This document shows positions 6,486-15,247 of a stretch of DNA of 34,376 nt, piece by piece; position 1 is the stretch's first letter, and every line of letters begins with the position of its first letter. The stretch is from Planctomycetota bacterium. GTDB taxonomy: Bacteria > Planctomycetota > UBA1135 > GCA-002686595. Location: contig SIAI01000041.1 of NCBI GenBank assembly GCA_009691855.1, forward strand, positions 1-34,376, read 5' to 3'. The translations under genes and the position numbers were made by a program. Under the pieces are notes generated by a model, which made no database searches, was not told the DNA's origin, and saw nothing but the letters and a program-made list of their open reading frames with translations.

Positions 6486-8762
6486 ATGCGCATCGCCTGC
6501 ATCGGCGGCGGACCGGCCGGACTCTACGGCGCGATCCTGGCCAAGAAAGCCTTCCCCGCGGCCGAGATCCAGGTCTTCGAGCGCAATCCGCCGAGCGACA
6601 CCTTCGGCTGGGGCGTGGTCTTCTCGGACGAGACGCTGGGCGGCTTCGAGCGCGCGGATGCGCAGAGCATGGCCGAGATCCGGCGCCACTTCGCCTACTG
6701 GAGCGACATCGAGACGTACCTCGAGACCGCGCCGGGCCAGCTCGAGCTCGTGCGCTCGACGGGCCACGGCTTCTGCGGCCTGGCGCGCCGCAAGTTGCTC
6801 GAGATCCTGCACGCGCGCGCGCGAGAGCTCGGCGTGCGCATCGACTTCGAGCACGAGGTCAGGGACGAGCGTGACGTCGGTCCGGCGGACCTGATCCTCG
6901 CCAGCGACGGCATCAACAGCTTCGTGCGCACCAAGTACGCCGCGCACTTCCGGCCCTCGCTCGAGTGGCGCGCGTGCAAGTTCGCCTGGTTCGGGACGAC
7001 CAAGCCGCTCGACGCGTTCACCTTCGTCTTCCGTGCCAGCGAGCACGGCCTGTTCCAGGTGCACGCCTATCCGTTCCAGCGCGGCGCGGAGACGCTCTCG
7101 ACCTGGATCGTCGAGTGCCACGAGGAGGTCTGGCGCCGGGCGGGCTTCGAGCACGCCAGCGAGGCCGAGACCGTGCGCTACCTCGAAGACCTGTTCGCGC
7201 CCGACCTCGACGGGCATCCGCTGCTGACCAACAAGTCGATCTGGCGCACCTTCCCGGTGATCCGCTGCGGCACGTGGGTGCGCGAAAATTTGGTGCTGCT
7301 GGGCGACGCGGCGCACACCGCGCATTTTTCGATCGGCTCGGGTACGAAGCTGGCGATGGAGGACGCGATCGAGCTGGTCGGCGCGCTGCGCGAGACGCAG
7401 GGCGACGTTCCTGGCGCGCTGGCACGCTACGAGACGCAGCGCATGAACGAGGTCGCGCGCCTGCAGCGTGCCGCACGCACCTCGATGGAATGGTTCGAGA
7501 ACTGCCGCCGCTACGTGGAGCAGTCGCCGCTGGCCTTCACCTTCAACCTGATGACGCGCTCGAAGCGCATCACCTACGACAACCTCGCCCAGCGCGACCC
7601 CGAGCTCGTGCGCCGCGTCACGGAGCACTTCGCCGACACCCACGGCCTCGCGCGCGACTCCGCTGGCCGCGCGCCGACACCGTTGTTCGCGCCGCTCGCG
7701 CTGCGCGCGCTCACGCTGCCGAACCGCATCGTGGTCTCGCCGATGTGCCAGTACATGGCCGTCGACGGCACGCCCGCTGAGTGGCACCTCGTGCACCTCG
7801 GCAGCCGCGCGGTCGGCGGCGCGGGCCTGGTGCTGAGCGAGATGACCGACGTCTGCGCCGACGGGCGCATCACCCTCGGCTGCGCCGGGGTGTACACGGA
7901 CGAGCACGAACGCGCCTGGAAGCGCATCGTCGACTTCGTGCACGCGAACTCGCCCGCCAAGATCGGCCTGCAGCTCGCCCACGCCGGCCGCAAGGGCTCC
8001 TGCAACCTGCCCTGGGAGGGCGACGATCCGCTGCGCGACGCGCGCGCGTGGACCACGCTCGGACCCTCGGCGCTGGCCTTCGACGCAGGCTGGCCCGTGC
8101 CACGCGCGATGACGCGCGCCGACATGCAGCGCGTGCGCGAGGACTTCGTGGCGGCGACGGAGCGTGCACAGCGCGCCGGCTTCGACCTGGTCGAGCTGCA
8201 CATGGCGCACGGGTACCTCCTGTCGAGCTTCCTCTCGCCCGCTGCGAACCACAGGACGGACGAGTACGGCGGCGCGCTCGCCAACCGCCTGCGCTTCCCG
8301 CTCGAGGTCTTCGACGCCGTGCGCGCCGCCTGGCCGAGCGCGAAGCCACTCGCCGTACGCATCTCGGCCAGCGACTGGCTGCCCGCCGGTGAGGGCGTCA
8401 CGCTCGACGAGAGCATCGAGATCGCGCGCACGCTGCACGCCCACGGCCTCGACCTCGTCGATGTGAGCTCGGCCGGCAACACGCCCGCCTCGCCGGTCGA
8501 GTACGGGCGCATGTACCAGGTGCCCTTCGCCGAGGCGCTCCGCTACGCGCTGCCGGGGCTGGCGGTGATGGCCGTGGGCGGCATCCAGGGCGCCGACCAC
8601 GCCAACACGATCCTCGCCGCCGGTCGCGCCGACCTGTGCGCGCTCGCCAAGGCGCACCTCAGCGATCCCTACCTGACGCTGCACGCGGCCGAGCGCTACG
8701 GGCACCACGACCATCCGTGGCCCAAGCCGTACCTGGCCGTGAAGCCGCGTCCGGCGCGTTGA
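6486..8762 (+). CDS. Fused FAD monooxygenase / old-yellow-enzyme reductase (aryl-CoA type)
   Basis: This is a 758-residue two-domain flavoenzyme. Residues 1-390 form an FAD-dependent aromatic monooxygenase: GGGPAGLYGA near the N-terminus binds FAD, and LLGDAAHTAHFSIGSGTKLA is the second FAD motif. From about residue 398 (TPLFAPLALRALTLPNRIVV) a complete NADH:flavin oxidoreductase follows, with EWHLVHLGSRAVGGAGLV and HMAHGYLLSSFLSP. This architecture is that of 2-aminobenzoyl-CoA monooxygenase/reductase and the bifunctional salicylyl-CoA 5-hydroxylase/oxidoreductase, which hydroxylate and partly reduce aryl-CoA esters in anthranilate or salicylate breakdown. No CoA ligase or ring-cleavage gene is in view, so the substrate is uncertain. 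AGGA lies upstream of ATG 6486. Confidence 0.9.
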   Translation: MRIACIGGGPAGLYGAILAKKAFPAAEIQVFERNPPSDTFGWGVVFSDETLGGFERADAQSMAEIRRHFAYWSDIETYLETAPGQLELVRSTGHGFCGLARRKLLEILHARARELGVRIDFEHEVRDERDVGPADLILASDGINSFVRTKYAAHFRPSLEWRACKFAWFGTTKPLDAFTFVFRASEHGLFQVHAYPFQRGAETLSTWIVECHEEVWRRAGFEHASEAETVRYLEDLFAPDLDGHPLLTNKSIWRTFPVIRCGTWVRENLVLLGDAAHTAHFSIGSGTKLAMEDAIELVGALRETQGDVPGALARYETQRMNEVARLQRAARTSMEWFENCRRYVEQSPLAFTFNLMTRSKRITYDNLAQRDPELVRRVTEHFADTHGLARDSAGRAPTPLFAPLALRALTLPNRIVVSPMCQYMAVDGTPAEWHLVHLGSRAVGGAGLVLSEMTDVCADGRITLGCAGVYTDEHERAWKRIVDFVHANSPAKIGLQLAHAGRKGSCNLPWEGDDPLRDARAWTTLGPSALAFDAGWPVPRAMTRADMQRVREDFVAATERAQRAGFDLVELHMAHGYLLSSFLSPAANHRTDEYGGALANRLRFPLEVFDAVRAAWPSAKPLAVRISASDWLPAGEGVTLDESIEIARTLHAHGLDLVDVSSAGNTPASPVEYGRMYQVPFAEALRYALPGLAVMAVGGIQGADHANTILAAGRADLCALAKAHLSDPYLTLHAAERYGHHDHPWPKPYLAVKPRPAR

Positions 8763-8802
8763 TGCGCCCCGCGGCGCGCGGTTTGTGTCAAAATCGCGTG
8801 CC

Positions 8803-10491
8803 ATGGGAAGCAGAGCGCGGAGCGGGTTCGTGTGCGCAGGGCTGTGGCTGGCCGGAGCGCTGGCGAGCGCGCAGACGGCGCTCTCCCTTCCGTCCCGCGC
8901 GACGACGCACACCGGCACGCCGCGCGTCGAGGTCGCCGAGGCCACGCTCGACCAGCTGCAGTTCGCGCTGCGCACCGGCCAGACGACCTCGCTCGAACTG
9001 GTCGCGGCCTACCAGGCGCGCATCGCCGCCTTCGATGCCGGTCCGCCGATCCTGAACGGGATCCTGGCGCTCTCTCCAACAGCGCTGGACGAAGCGCGCG
9101 CGCGCGACGCCGCGCGCGCCCAGGGTCGCGCGCGTGGTGCGCTGTTCGGCATCCCGGTGCTGGTCAAGGACAACATCGACGTGCGCGGCCTGCCGACCAC
9201 GGCCGGCGCGCTGGCGCTGGAGAGCTCGATCCCGCCGGACGACGCGTTCCTCGTGAAGAAGCTGCGCGCTGCCGGCGCGATCGTGCTCGGCAAGACCACG
9301 CTGACGGAGTTCGCGAACTTCGTGACCAGCGGCATGCCCTCGGGCTACAGCTCGCTGGGCGGCTACGGCTACAACCCCTACGACCCGCATCCGGTGCCGG
9401 GCGGCGACGGACGGCCGGCGATGACGCCCGGCGGTTCGAGTTCGGGCACGGGCATCTCGATCGCCTGCAGCTTCGCCGCGGTGGGCGTGGGCACGGAGAC
9501 CTCGGGTTCGATCCTCTCGCCCTCGAGCTCGAACTGTCTGGTCGGCATCAAGCCCACCGTCGGCCTGATCAGCCGCGACGGCATCCTGCCGATCACCGCC
9601 GACCAGGACACGCCCGGGCCGATGGCGCGCACGGTGCGCGACGCGGCCATCCTGCTGGGTGCGCTGAGCGGCTTCGATCCGGCCGATCCAGCCACCGCGC
9701 CGTGCGGCGTGCGCGGCGGATGTCCCGGCGACTACACGCGCTACCTCGACAAGTTCGCGCTGCTCGGCGCGCGCATCGCCGTGCCGCACTCGCCCTACTG
9801 GGACGCGCTCAGCGCCGACGAGCGCGCCCTGATGCGCGTCGCGGTGCGCGCGCTGAAAGACGCGGGCGCGGTCGTCGAGGACCCGTTCGAGCTCCCGCGC
9901 CAGGCGCAGATGAACCAGCGCGGCATCGCCGTCAGCTATCCGCCGCCGGCCAACAGCTCGAGTGTGCTCTTGTACGGCTTCAAGCACGACCTGAACCGCT
10001 ACTTCGCCGGCCTGGGCGCGCTGGCGCCGATCCACGAGCTCGCCGACGTCGTGGCCTTCAACGACGCGCACCCCGCAGAGACTCTGAAGTATGGCCAGAG
10101 CATCGCCCTCGCCGCCGTGCGCATCGACGACAGCCCGGGGAGCGCCGACACGCAGCGCTACCTGAGCGACCGCGCGCGCGACCTGGCGCTCTTCCGCGGC
10201 GCGCTGGACGAGGCCTTTGCCGGCCCGGACGCCCTGCCCGACACGGGCGACGAGTTCGACGCGCTCCTGTTTCCGGCCAACATCGGCGCCGACGCGCCGG
10301 CGCGCGCGGGCTACCCGAGCGTGTGCGTGCCCGGCGGCTTCATCGAGCGCGGCAGCCTGCCGCCGCGGCCCTTTGGCGTGACCTTCACCGGCCGCGCCTT
10401 CAGCGAGGCACGCCTGATCGCGCTGGCCTACTCCTTCGAGCAGGCCACGCGCCACCGCCGGCCGCCCGACGTCACGCCGCCGCTGCGTTGA
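8803..10491 (+). CDS. Exported amidase, amidase-signature family
   Basis: The 562-residue protein starts with a signal peptide (SGFVCAGLWLAGALASAQ), so it probably acts in the periplasm. The amidase-signature domain follows with its Ser-cisSer-Lys triad: Lys122 in VLVKDNID, the cis-Ser in GGSSSG (about Ser212) and the nucleophile Ser236 in GTETSGSI. The 24-residue spacing of the two serines matches fatty-acid amide hydrolase; the Lys-to-Ser gap is larger, from an insertion containing GYGYNPYDPHPVPGGDG. It hydrolyses a carboxamide; the substrate is unknown. A GTG at 8785 would add six residues. Neither start has a clear Shine-Dalgarno sequence, and I prefer ATG 8803 because it gives a standard signal peptide. 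Confidence 0.9.
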   Translation: MGSRARSGFVCAGLWLAGALASAQTALSLPSRATTHTGTPRVEVAEATLDQLQFALRTGQTTSLELVAAYQARIAAFDAGPPILNGILALSPTALDEARARDAARAQGRARGALFGIPVLVKDNIDVRGLPTTAGALALESSIPPDDAFLVKKLRAAGAIVLGKTTLTEFANFVTSGMPSGYSSLGGYGYNPYDPHPVPGGDGRPAMTPGGSSSGTGISIACSFAAVGVGTETSGSILSPSSSNCLVGIKPTVGLISRDGILPITADQDTPGPMARTVRDAAILLGALSGFDPADPATAPCGVRGGCPGDYTRYLDKFALLGARIAVPHSPYWDALSADERALMRVAVRALKDAGAVVEDPFELPRQAQMNQRGIAVSYPPPANSSSVLLYGFKHDLNRYFAGLGALAPIHELADVVAFNDAHPAETLKYGQSIALAAVRIDDSPGSADTQRYLSDRARDLALFRGALDEAFAGPDALPDTGDEFDALLFPANIGADAPARAGYPSVCVPGGFIERGSLPPRPFGVTFTGRAFSEARLIALAYSFEQATRHRRPPDVTPPLR

Positions 10492-10502
10492 GCGCCGAAG
10501 CC

Positions 10503-11669
10503 ATGCTCGAGCGCAGGTGGATTCGCATCGCATTGAGGTTGGTCTTGGTCGGGGTCGGCGTCGTGCTGCTGCCCGAACTCGCGTTGCGCTTCCTGCTCTT
10601 CGGTGATTCCGCACTCGCCGAACGCCTCGGCGCGCCGTTTCGGCGCCCGGAGCTGTACGCGCTCGCGCAGTCGCGCGAGCACTGGGCGCTGCAAGCGCGC
10701 TGGACGCCGATGGCGGAGAAGTTCCGACCGCTGCTCGACCCCGTGCTCGGCTACCGCAGCCAGGAGATCGACGCGAACACCTACCGCCACGCAGACGAGG
10801 TCGAGCTGCGCGGCCGTCGCCCGGTGCTGTTGTACGGCGACTCCTTCGCGCAGTGCGCCACGCGCCCCGAGCAGTGCTGGCAGGGGCTGATGGAGGGCTC
10901 GGACCTCGCCGCGCGCTACGCGCTGCTCAACTACGGCGTCGGCGGCTACGGCTTCGACCAGGCGTGCCTGTTGCTCGAGCGCACGGTCGACCTGTACCAG
11001 GAGCTCGACCCGGTGGTGATCGTGGGCGTGATGGTCGACGACGACCTGGACCGCTGCTTCCTGCTCGTGCGCGACTACCCGAAGCCGCACTTCGATCTCG
11101 AGCACGGCGAGCTGGTCCTGCGCCCGCCGCCATCGACCTCGCCGGAGTGCGTGGTCGAGGCGCCGATCGCGATCCGCAGCTACCTCTGGAACGGGCTCGT
11201 CTGCGGGACGGGCCTCGTCCCGGCGGAGCTGCGCCAGCGCTGGTTAGCCGAGGACGAACGGGAAGCGCTCGTACGCGAGCTCGCCGTGCGTCTCGTCCGG
11301 CGCGCGCACGAAGAGCTCGTCGCGCGCGAGCTCGAGCACTTCTTCCTGCTGTTCCATGCGCGCGCCGCCGCGCAGGATGCAGGGCCCTACACCTGGCGCG
11401 AGCGTCTGCTCTACGAGACCTTCCAGCGCGAGGGCATCCCCTTCGTCTCGTCCAAGCGCTACCTGTGGGAAGGCGCGCAGCGCGAGGGGCATCCGCTGGG
11501 CGAGTACTACACTTCAGCCATGGCGAAGCGCGGCAAGAACCACTACACGCCGGCCGCCCAGGGCGTCGTGTTCGAGGCCATCCGCGCCGGCCTGGAGGGA
11601 CGCTTCGAGCCGTACGAGTACCTGTCCGGCGTCGTTTCACCCAGCGACGTGGGGCCGGCGTCGCGCTGA
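10503..11669 (+). CDS. Membrane-anchored SGNH/GDSL-like protein
   Basis: This 388-residue protein has one N-terminal membrane helix (IALRLVLVGVGVVLLPELAL). A domain with SGNH-hydrolase-like blocks follows: LLYGDSFAQC (candidate Ser114), NYGVGGYGFDQ (oxyanion-hole Gly block) and VIVGVMVDDD where a GxND block would lie. The C-terminal catalytic block DxxH is not canonical: the nearest match is KRGKNHYTPAA, which has His but no Asp three residues before it. Such proteins often act on acetyl or acyl groups of polysaccharides; the altered C-terminal block leaves activity in doubt. It starts 11 bp after the amidase stop and is probably cotranscribed. It ends 13 bp from a convergent lipoprotein gene. 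Confidence 0.75.
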   Translation: MLERRWIRIALRLVLVGVGVVLLPELALRFLLFGDSALAERLGAPFRRPELYALAQSREHWALQARWTPMAEKFRPLLDPVLGYRSQEIDANTYRHADEVELRGRRPVLLYGDSFAQCATRPEQCWQGLMEGSDLAARYALLNYGVGGYGFDQACLLLERTVDLYQELDPVVIVGVMVDDDLDRCFLLVRDYPKPHFDLEHGELVLRPPPSTSPECVVEAPIAIRSYLWNGLVCGTGLVPAELRQRWLAEDEREALVRELAVRLVRRAHEELVARELEHFFLLFHARAAAQDAGPYTWRERLLYETFQREGIPFVSSKRYLWEGAQREGHPLGEYYTSAMAKRGKNHYTPAAQGVVFEAIRAGLEGRFEPYEYLSGVVSPSDVGPASR

Positions 11670-11682
11670 GCGCCGACAGCCT

Positions 11683-12204
11683 CTACGGCTGCACGTGCAG
11701 GCCGCTGGCGAGCACGCGCACGTTGCCGGCGGAATCGCGGGCGACCTTGCCGGTGACGACGACGGTGCTCAGGTGATCGAGGCCGTGGAAGCCGCGCGCG
11801 TTCGCGCGCAGTGGCTGGCCGTCGGCCATGAGCTCGACCGACAGGCCATTCTTGGCCAGCACCTCGGGTGCGTTGCAGCAGTAGTCCCAGGGCGTCTTGC
11901 ACTCGTCCATCTTGCCCTCACCGCAAGCCGGGATCGCGGCGTCGATGATCGTGAACGCGGCGTAGCCATCGACGAACACCTTCTGCGCGCCGCCGACCCG
12001 ACCCGTCACCACGATCTCGTCGCCGTCCTTGGCTGCGGCCACCACCATGCCCACCGCCTGCGGGGAAGGCGGCGCGCTGGCGAGGTATAAACGCTCGGGC
12101 ACGTCGGAAGGCGGTGTTGCGGGCGCGCTCGAGCCGCCGCAGGCGGACAGCAAGACGAGCACGAGGGATGACGGGAGGGTGAACAGGCGAGCGCGCAGAT
12201 TCAT
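11683..12204 (-). CDS. Lipoprotein with conserved TPWDYCC cysteine motif
   Basis: The protein has 173 residues from ATG 12204. GGAA lies 8 nt upstream of that ATG; an ATG four codons earlier lacks a Shine-Dalgarno sequence. The signal peptide ends in lipobox LLSAC, followed by a GGSSAPATPPS linker. The mature domain has alternating strands (DEIVVTGRVGG, KVFVDGYAAFTIID, STVVVTGKVARD) suggesting a small beta-barrel, OB-like, interrupted by ACGEGKMDECKTPWDYCCN with four cysteines. I associate the C..TPWDYCC signature with envelope proteins of Planctomycetota; the function is unknown. It starts 34 bp after the last permease gene on the same strand, so it may belong to that export operon. Confidence 0.75.
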   Translation of the reverse strand: MNLRARLFTLPSSLVLVLLSACGGSSAPATPPSDVPERLYLASAPPSPQAVGMVVAAAKDGDEIVVTGRVGGAQKVFVDGYAAFTIIDAAIPACGEGKMDECKTPWDYCCNAPEVLAKNGLSVELMADGQPLRANARGFHGLDHLSTVVVTGKVARDSAGNVRVLASGLHVQP

Positions 12205-12238
12205 GGTGAGTTCCATTCTCGACGAAAGCGGTCCGGCT

Positions 12239-13426
12239 TCAAGGTTCCTTGAGCGCCACGGCGACCGGCAGGCGCGCCACGCGCGCGACGGCCGGGAGTG
12301 TGGCGACGAGACCCAGGAACAGCGCCGCGCCGAAGCCGGCCAGCACGGCGGTGGGGCCGATGGCGAGCGTGAACGCGCCCATGGCGATGCGCACGGCGGC
12401 GCCGGAGAGCGCGAAGCGCGCCAGCGCCAGCCCGAGCAGCCCGCCCGCGGCCGCCAGCACCAGCGACTCCTGCAACAGCGACCAGGCCAGGGCGCGCGAG
12501 CGGTAGCCGATCGCGCGCAAGGTGGCCAGCTCGCGCACGCGGTCCTGCACCGCGGCGTTGAGCGTGTTCGCGCCGCCGAACAGCGCCGCGCCGCCCATCA
12601 TCAGCGCCAGCACCCAGGCCAGCGCGCGGATCGGGCCGAAGTAGGCGCCCAGCTCCTGGTAGTAGAGCGCCGAGGGGATGGCGTTGAGCTCCAGGTCCAG
12701 GCGCCGGCGTGCGAACAGCTCCAGCTCGCCGAAGTCGGCGGGGGACTTCAGGCGCACGAACACGGCCGAGGAGTCCTCGCGCCGCGAGAGGCTGCGCAGG
12801 TCGGTCAGCGGCGCGAAGATCTCCGACTCGATCGTCGTGCCCGGCGCGGCGAAGGTGCCGACGATGGTGAACGTGCCGCCCTCGAAGCGCAGCGTCTCGC
12901 CGAGGCGGAAGCGCGCGGGATCGAGCCCGAGCTGGTCCGGCACGATGCGCCCGACGAGCACCTCGCTCGGCCCCGGCAGGTGGCCCTCGATCAACGTGAC
13001 GGCGTTGTGCACCAGGAACGCGCGCTCGGTCACGCCGCGCACGAAGGCCGGATAGGACGGATCGGGTGTGCCCTCGGGCGGCTGCGCGCCCAGGCGCAGG
13101 TTCGTGCCGCTGTGGATCTCGGGCGAGACCGCGGGCACGCCGCCTGGACGCGCCACGCCCGCGATCTCGGCGGCCACGAGCTCGGCCAGGGAGGGCGGCA
13201 CGGTCGAGCGTAGCACGTCGCTGTTGCTGACGCGCGAGAGCAGGATGGCCACGTCGTCGCGTCCGGCGTTCGAGAAGCTCGTGGACAGGCCCTGCACGAA
13301 GGCGGCCGTGGCCACGAACAACGCCGCCACCAGCGAGCTGGAGGCGCCGGTCAGGAGCGTGCGCAGCGGCCGGCGCACGAGGTTGCGCACGGCGTAGTCG
13401 AAGGGCAGCGAGCGGCGCCTGCTCAT
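12239..13426 (-). CDS. ABC transporter permease (FtsX/MacB type), second of pair
   Basis: This 395-residue inner-membrane protein has the MacB/LolC layout: an N-terminal membrane helix (about 22-45, LRTLLTGASSSLVAALFVAT), a large periplasmic domain (about 46-270) and three C-terminal helices carrying the FtsX core (VRELATLRAIGYRSRALAWSLLQES). Its ATG overlaps the stop of the preceding permease gene (ATGA at 13423-13426), so the two are translationally coupled. With its partner, the ATPase and the fusion protein it should form a tripartite MacAB-like exporter. The periplasmic part begins SFSNAGRDDVAILLSR and resembles the DevC-like pattern. The frame is open well upstream of this ATG, but that stretch is only a shadow of the neighbouring gene. 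Confidence 0.92.
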   Translation of the reverse strand: MSRRRSLPFDYAVRNLVRRPLRTLLTGASSSLVAALFVATAAFVQGLSTSFSNAGRDDVAILLSRVSNSDVLRSTVPPSLAELVAAEIAGVARPGGVPAVSPEIHSGTNLRLGAQPPEGTPDPSYPAFVRGVTERAFLVHNAVTLIEGHLPGPSEVLVGRIVPDQLGLDPARFRLGETLRFEGGTFTIVGTFAAPGTTIESEIFAPLTDLRSLSRREDSSAVFVRLKSPADFGELELFARRRLDLELNAIPSALYYQELGAYFGPIRALAWVLALMMGGAALFGGANTLNAAVQDRVRELATLRAIGYRSRALAWSLLQESLVLAAAGGLLGLALARFALSGAAVRIAMGAFTLAIGPTAVLAGFGAALFLGLVATLPAVARVARLPVAVALKEP

Positions 13427-14562
13427 GCGCTCCTCAGCGAGGCCACGATCTCGCGCCGACCGGCATTCCAGGCGGGCAGCGCAGCCGCGAGCAACGCGGC
13501 GCCGAGCGCGGCCAGCGCGCCGCGCGCCACGACCGCCCCACAGAGCAGGAACGAGACCGGCACGCCCTCGGACCCGATCGACAGGTGCTGCGTGCGGATG
13601 ATCACGAGCGCCGCCGCCAGGCCCAGCGTCGCGCCGCTCGCGCCGAGCAGCAGCGCCTCGCCGAGCACGAGCGCCACCACGCGCGAGGGCCGGTAGCCCA
13701 GCGTGCGGAACACGCCGAACTCCTTGACGCGCTCCTGCACCGACATGAGCACGGTGTTCGCGACCAGCGCCAGCACGACCGCCACGCAGGCCAGCGCCAG
13801 CCAGCGCCCGAAGCGCAGGATCTCGCGCAGGTCGCGCGTGGCCGTCTCCAGGAAGGCGAGCTTGGGGCGCGTGTCGGTGGGCTCCTCGGCCGTGCGCAGA
13901 CGCGCGTCGATCTCGCGCGCGATGTCCTGGCCGTGCGCGGGATCGTCGATCTTGACCTCGAATTGCGTCACCGTGCCCAGGCGATCCACCGGCCCGACGC
14001 GCTGCAGGTACTCGAGGTGCGTGAGCACCATGCCCTCCTCGACCGGCTCGGATGAGCGGAACACGCCGGCCACGTTCACGTCGATGCCGCCGAAGCGGAA
14101 GCGATCGCCGGGCGCGAGGCGGCGGCGCGTGGCGAACTCGCGTCCGACCAGGGCGCCGTCGCTCTGGTCCTCGAAGCGCGCCAGGTCGCCCGAGACCAGC
14201 TCGAGCTCGCGCGTCTTCAACAGCTCGGCCGGTGGCGCGCCCTGAAATACGACGATGTCCAGGCTGGCGCGACAGTTGGACAGGAACACCTTGACCGGCA
14301 GCACGCTCAGCACGCCCGGCACGTCGGCGATCAGGCGCTGGTAACGCTCGGGCAGGAACGAGGTCTGCGGGCAATAGCGGTTCTGGCGGTACACGATCAG
14401 CGTGCGCGCCGCGGCCGAGCCCGAGAGCGCCGCATCGAGTCCGGCCGAGAGGCTCTCGACCAGCACGAACAAGAGCATCGCCGAGGCCACGCCCAGGACG
14501 GTGAGGAGCGTGCGCAGCGGGCGGCGCTTCAGGTTGCGCGAGGTCAGCAGCACCAGCCTCAT
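13423..14562 (-). CDS. ABC transporter permease (FtsX/MacB type), first of pair
   Basis: This is a 379-residue MacB/LolC-type permease. It has an N-terminal helix (LLTVLGVASAMLLFVLVESL), a periplasmic MacB-PCD-like domain (about 45-255) and three C-terminal helices with the FtsX motif ERVKEFGVFRTLGYRPSRVV. It belongs to the same family as the downstream permease but the two are well diverged, so the transporter is probably a heterodimer. The start at 14562 overlaps the stop of the ATPase gene (ATGA, 14559-14562). The conserved mechanotransmission layout suggests that ATP hydrolysis drives a periplasmic conformational change rather than transport through a membrane pore, as known for MacB. Confidence 0.92.
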   Translation of the reverse strand: MRLVLLTSRNLKRRPLRTLLTVLGVASAMLLFVLVESLSAGLDAALSGSAAARTLIVYRQNRYCPQTSFLPERYQRLIADVPGVLSVLPVKVFLSNCRASLDIVVFQGAPPAELLKTRELELVSGDLARFEDQSDGALVGREFATRRRLAPGDRFRFGGIDVNVAGVFRSSEPVEEGMVLTHLEYLQRVGPVDRLGTVTQFEVKIDDPAHGQDIAREIDARLRTAEEPTDTRPKLAFLETATRDLREILRFGRWLALACVAVVLALVANTVLMSVQERVKEFGVFRTLGYRPSRVVALVLGEALLLGASGATLGLAAALVIIRTQHLSIGSEGVPVSFLLCGAVVARGALAALGAALLAAALPAWNAGRREIVASLRSA

Positions 14563-15245
14563 CGCGTCGGCTCCTCGGGCCGGAAGCGGCCCTTGTCGAG
14601 CACCATGCGGCGCGTGCCGTGGGCCGCGGCGCGCGGGTCGTGCGTGACCATCACGATGGTCTTCTTGCGCTCCTGGTTCAGGCGATCGAGCAGGGCGAGC
14701 ACGACCTCGGCGCTCTCGTGGTCCAGGTTCCCGGTTGGCTCGTCGCACACCAGCAGCGGCGGATCGGCCACGATCGCGCGCGCGATGGCCACGCGTTGCT
14801 CCTGGCCGCCGGAGAGCTGACGCGGCAGGTGCGCGGCGCGGTCGGAGAGCCCCACGGCCTCCAGCGCCAGAAGGACACGCCGGTGGCGCTCGGCGCGCGA
14901 CAGCGGGAAGAGGCCGAGCGGCAGCTCGACGTTCTCGTAGGCCGTCAGCACCGGCACCAGGTTCGCGCTCTGGAACACGTAGCCCAGGTTCTCGGCGCGC
15001 CAGTCGGAAAGGCGCCCCGAGCTGAGCTTGCCCAGCTCGACGCCGCCGACGCGCAGCGTTCCCTGCTGCGGGCGATCGATGCCCGCGATCAGGTTGAGCA
15101 GCGTGGTCTTGCCGCTGCCGGAGGGGCCGAGGAGCACGAAGAACTCGTGCGCCTCGATCGCCAGCGTGACGTCGCGCAGCGGCACGACCTCGACCTCGCC
15201 CTTGGTGTAGGTCTTGGTGACGCCCGCGAGCTCGATGAAGGCCAA
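14559..15245 (-). CDS. ABC transporter ATPase, LolD/MacB type
   Basis: The 228-residue ATPase powers the two permeases that follow. All motifs are present: Walker A GPSGSGKTT, Q-loop VFQSANLVPVLT, signature LSGGQEQR, Walker B LLVCDEPT and H-loop VTHD. EQR replaces the commoner QQR after the signature. It lacks a fused membrane domain, so it resembles LolD and stand-alone MacB ATPases. The start is TTG at 15243-15245, chosen because AAGGAG lies 8 nt upstream and no ATG is available. It overlaps the tail region of the fusion-protein gene by position of its ribosome-binding site, and starts 3 nt beyond that gene's stop. Confidence 0.94.
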   Translation of the reverse strand: MAFIELAGVTKTYTKGEVEVVPLRDVTLAIEAHEFFVLLGPSGSGKTTLLNLIAGIDRPQQGTLRVGGVELGKLSSGRLSDWRAENLGYVFQSANLVPVLTAYENVELPLGLFPLSRAERHRRVLLALEAVGLSDRAAHLPRQLSGGQEQRVAIARAIVADPPLLVCDEPTGNLDHESAEVVLALLDRLNQERKKTIVMVTHDPRAAAHGTRRMVLDKGRFRPEEPTR

Positions 15246-15247
15246 CT

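Noticed and set aside
5973..8975. Very long open frame (1000 codons) on the minus strand
   Set aside because: It is antisense to three well-supported genes. Its composition (runs of Arg, Ala, Gly, His, Val) is typical of a shadow frame in GC-rich DNA, and no family motif is present.
8832..11669. One 945-codon gene spanning the amidase region and the SGNH-like protein
   Set aside because: The first part is the amidase gene read in the wrong frame. Only the section from ATG 10503 looks like protein, and the amidase stop is 11 bp before it.
12239..14374. A 711-residue permease
   Set aside because: The first 316 codons are out-of-frame sequence of the neighbouring permease; the true start overlaps that gene's stop at 13423-13426.
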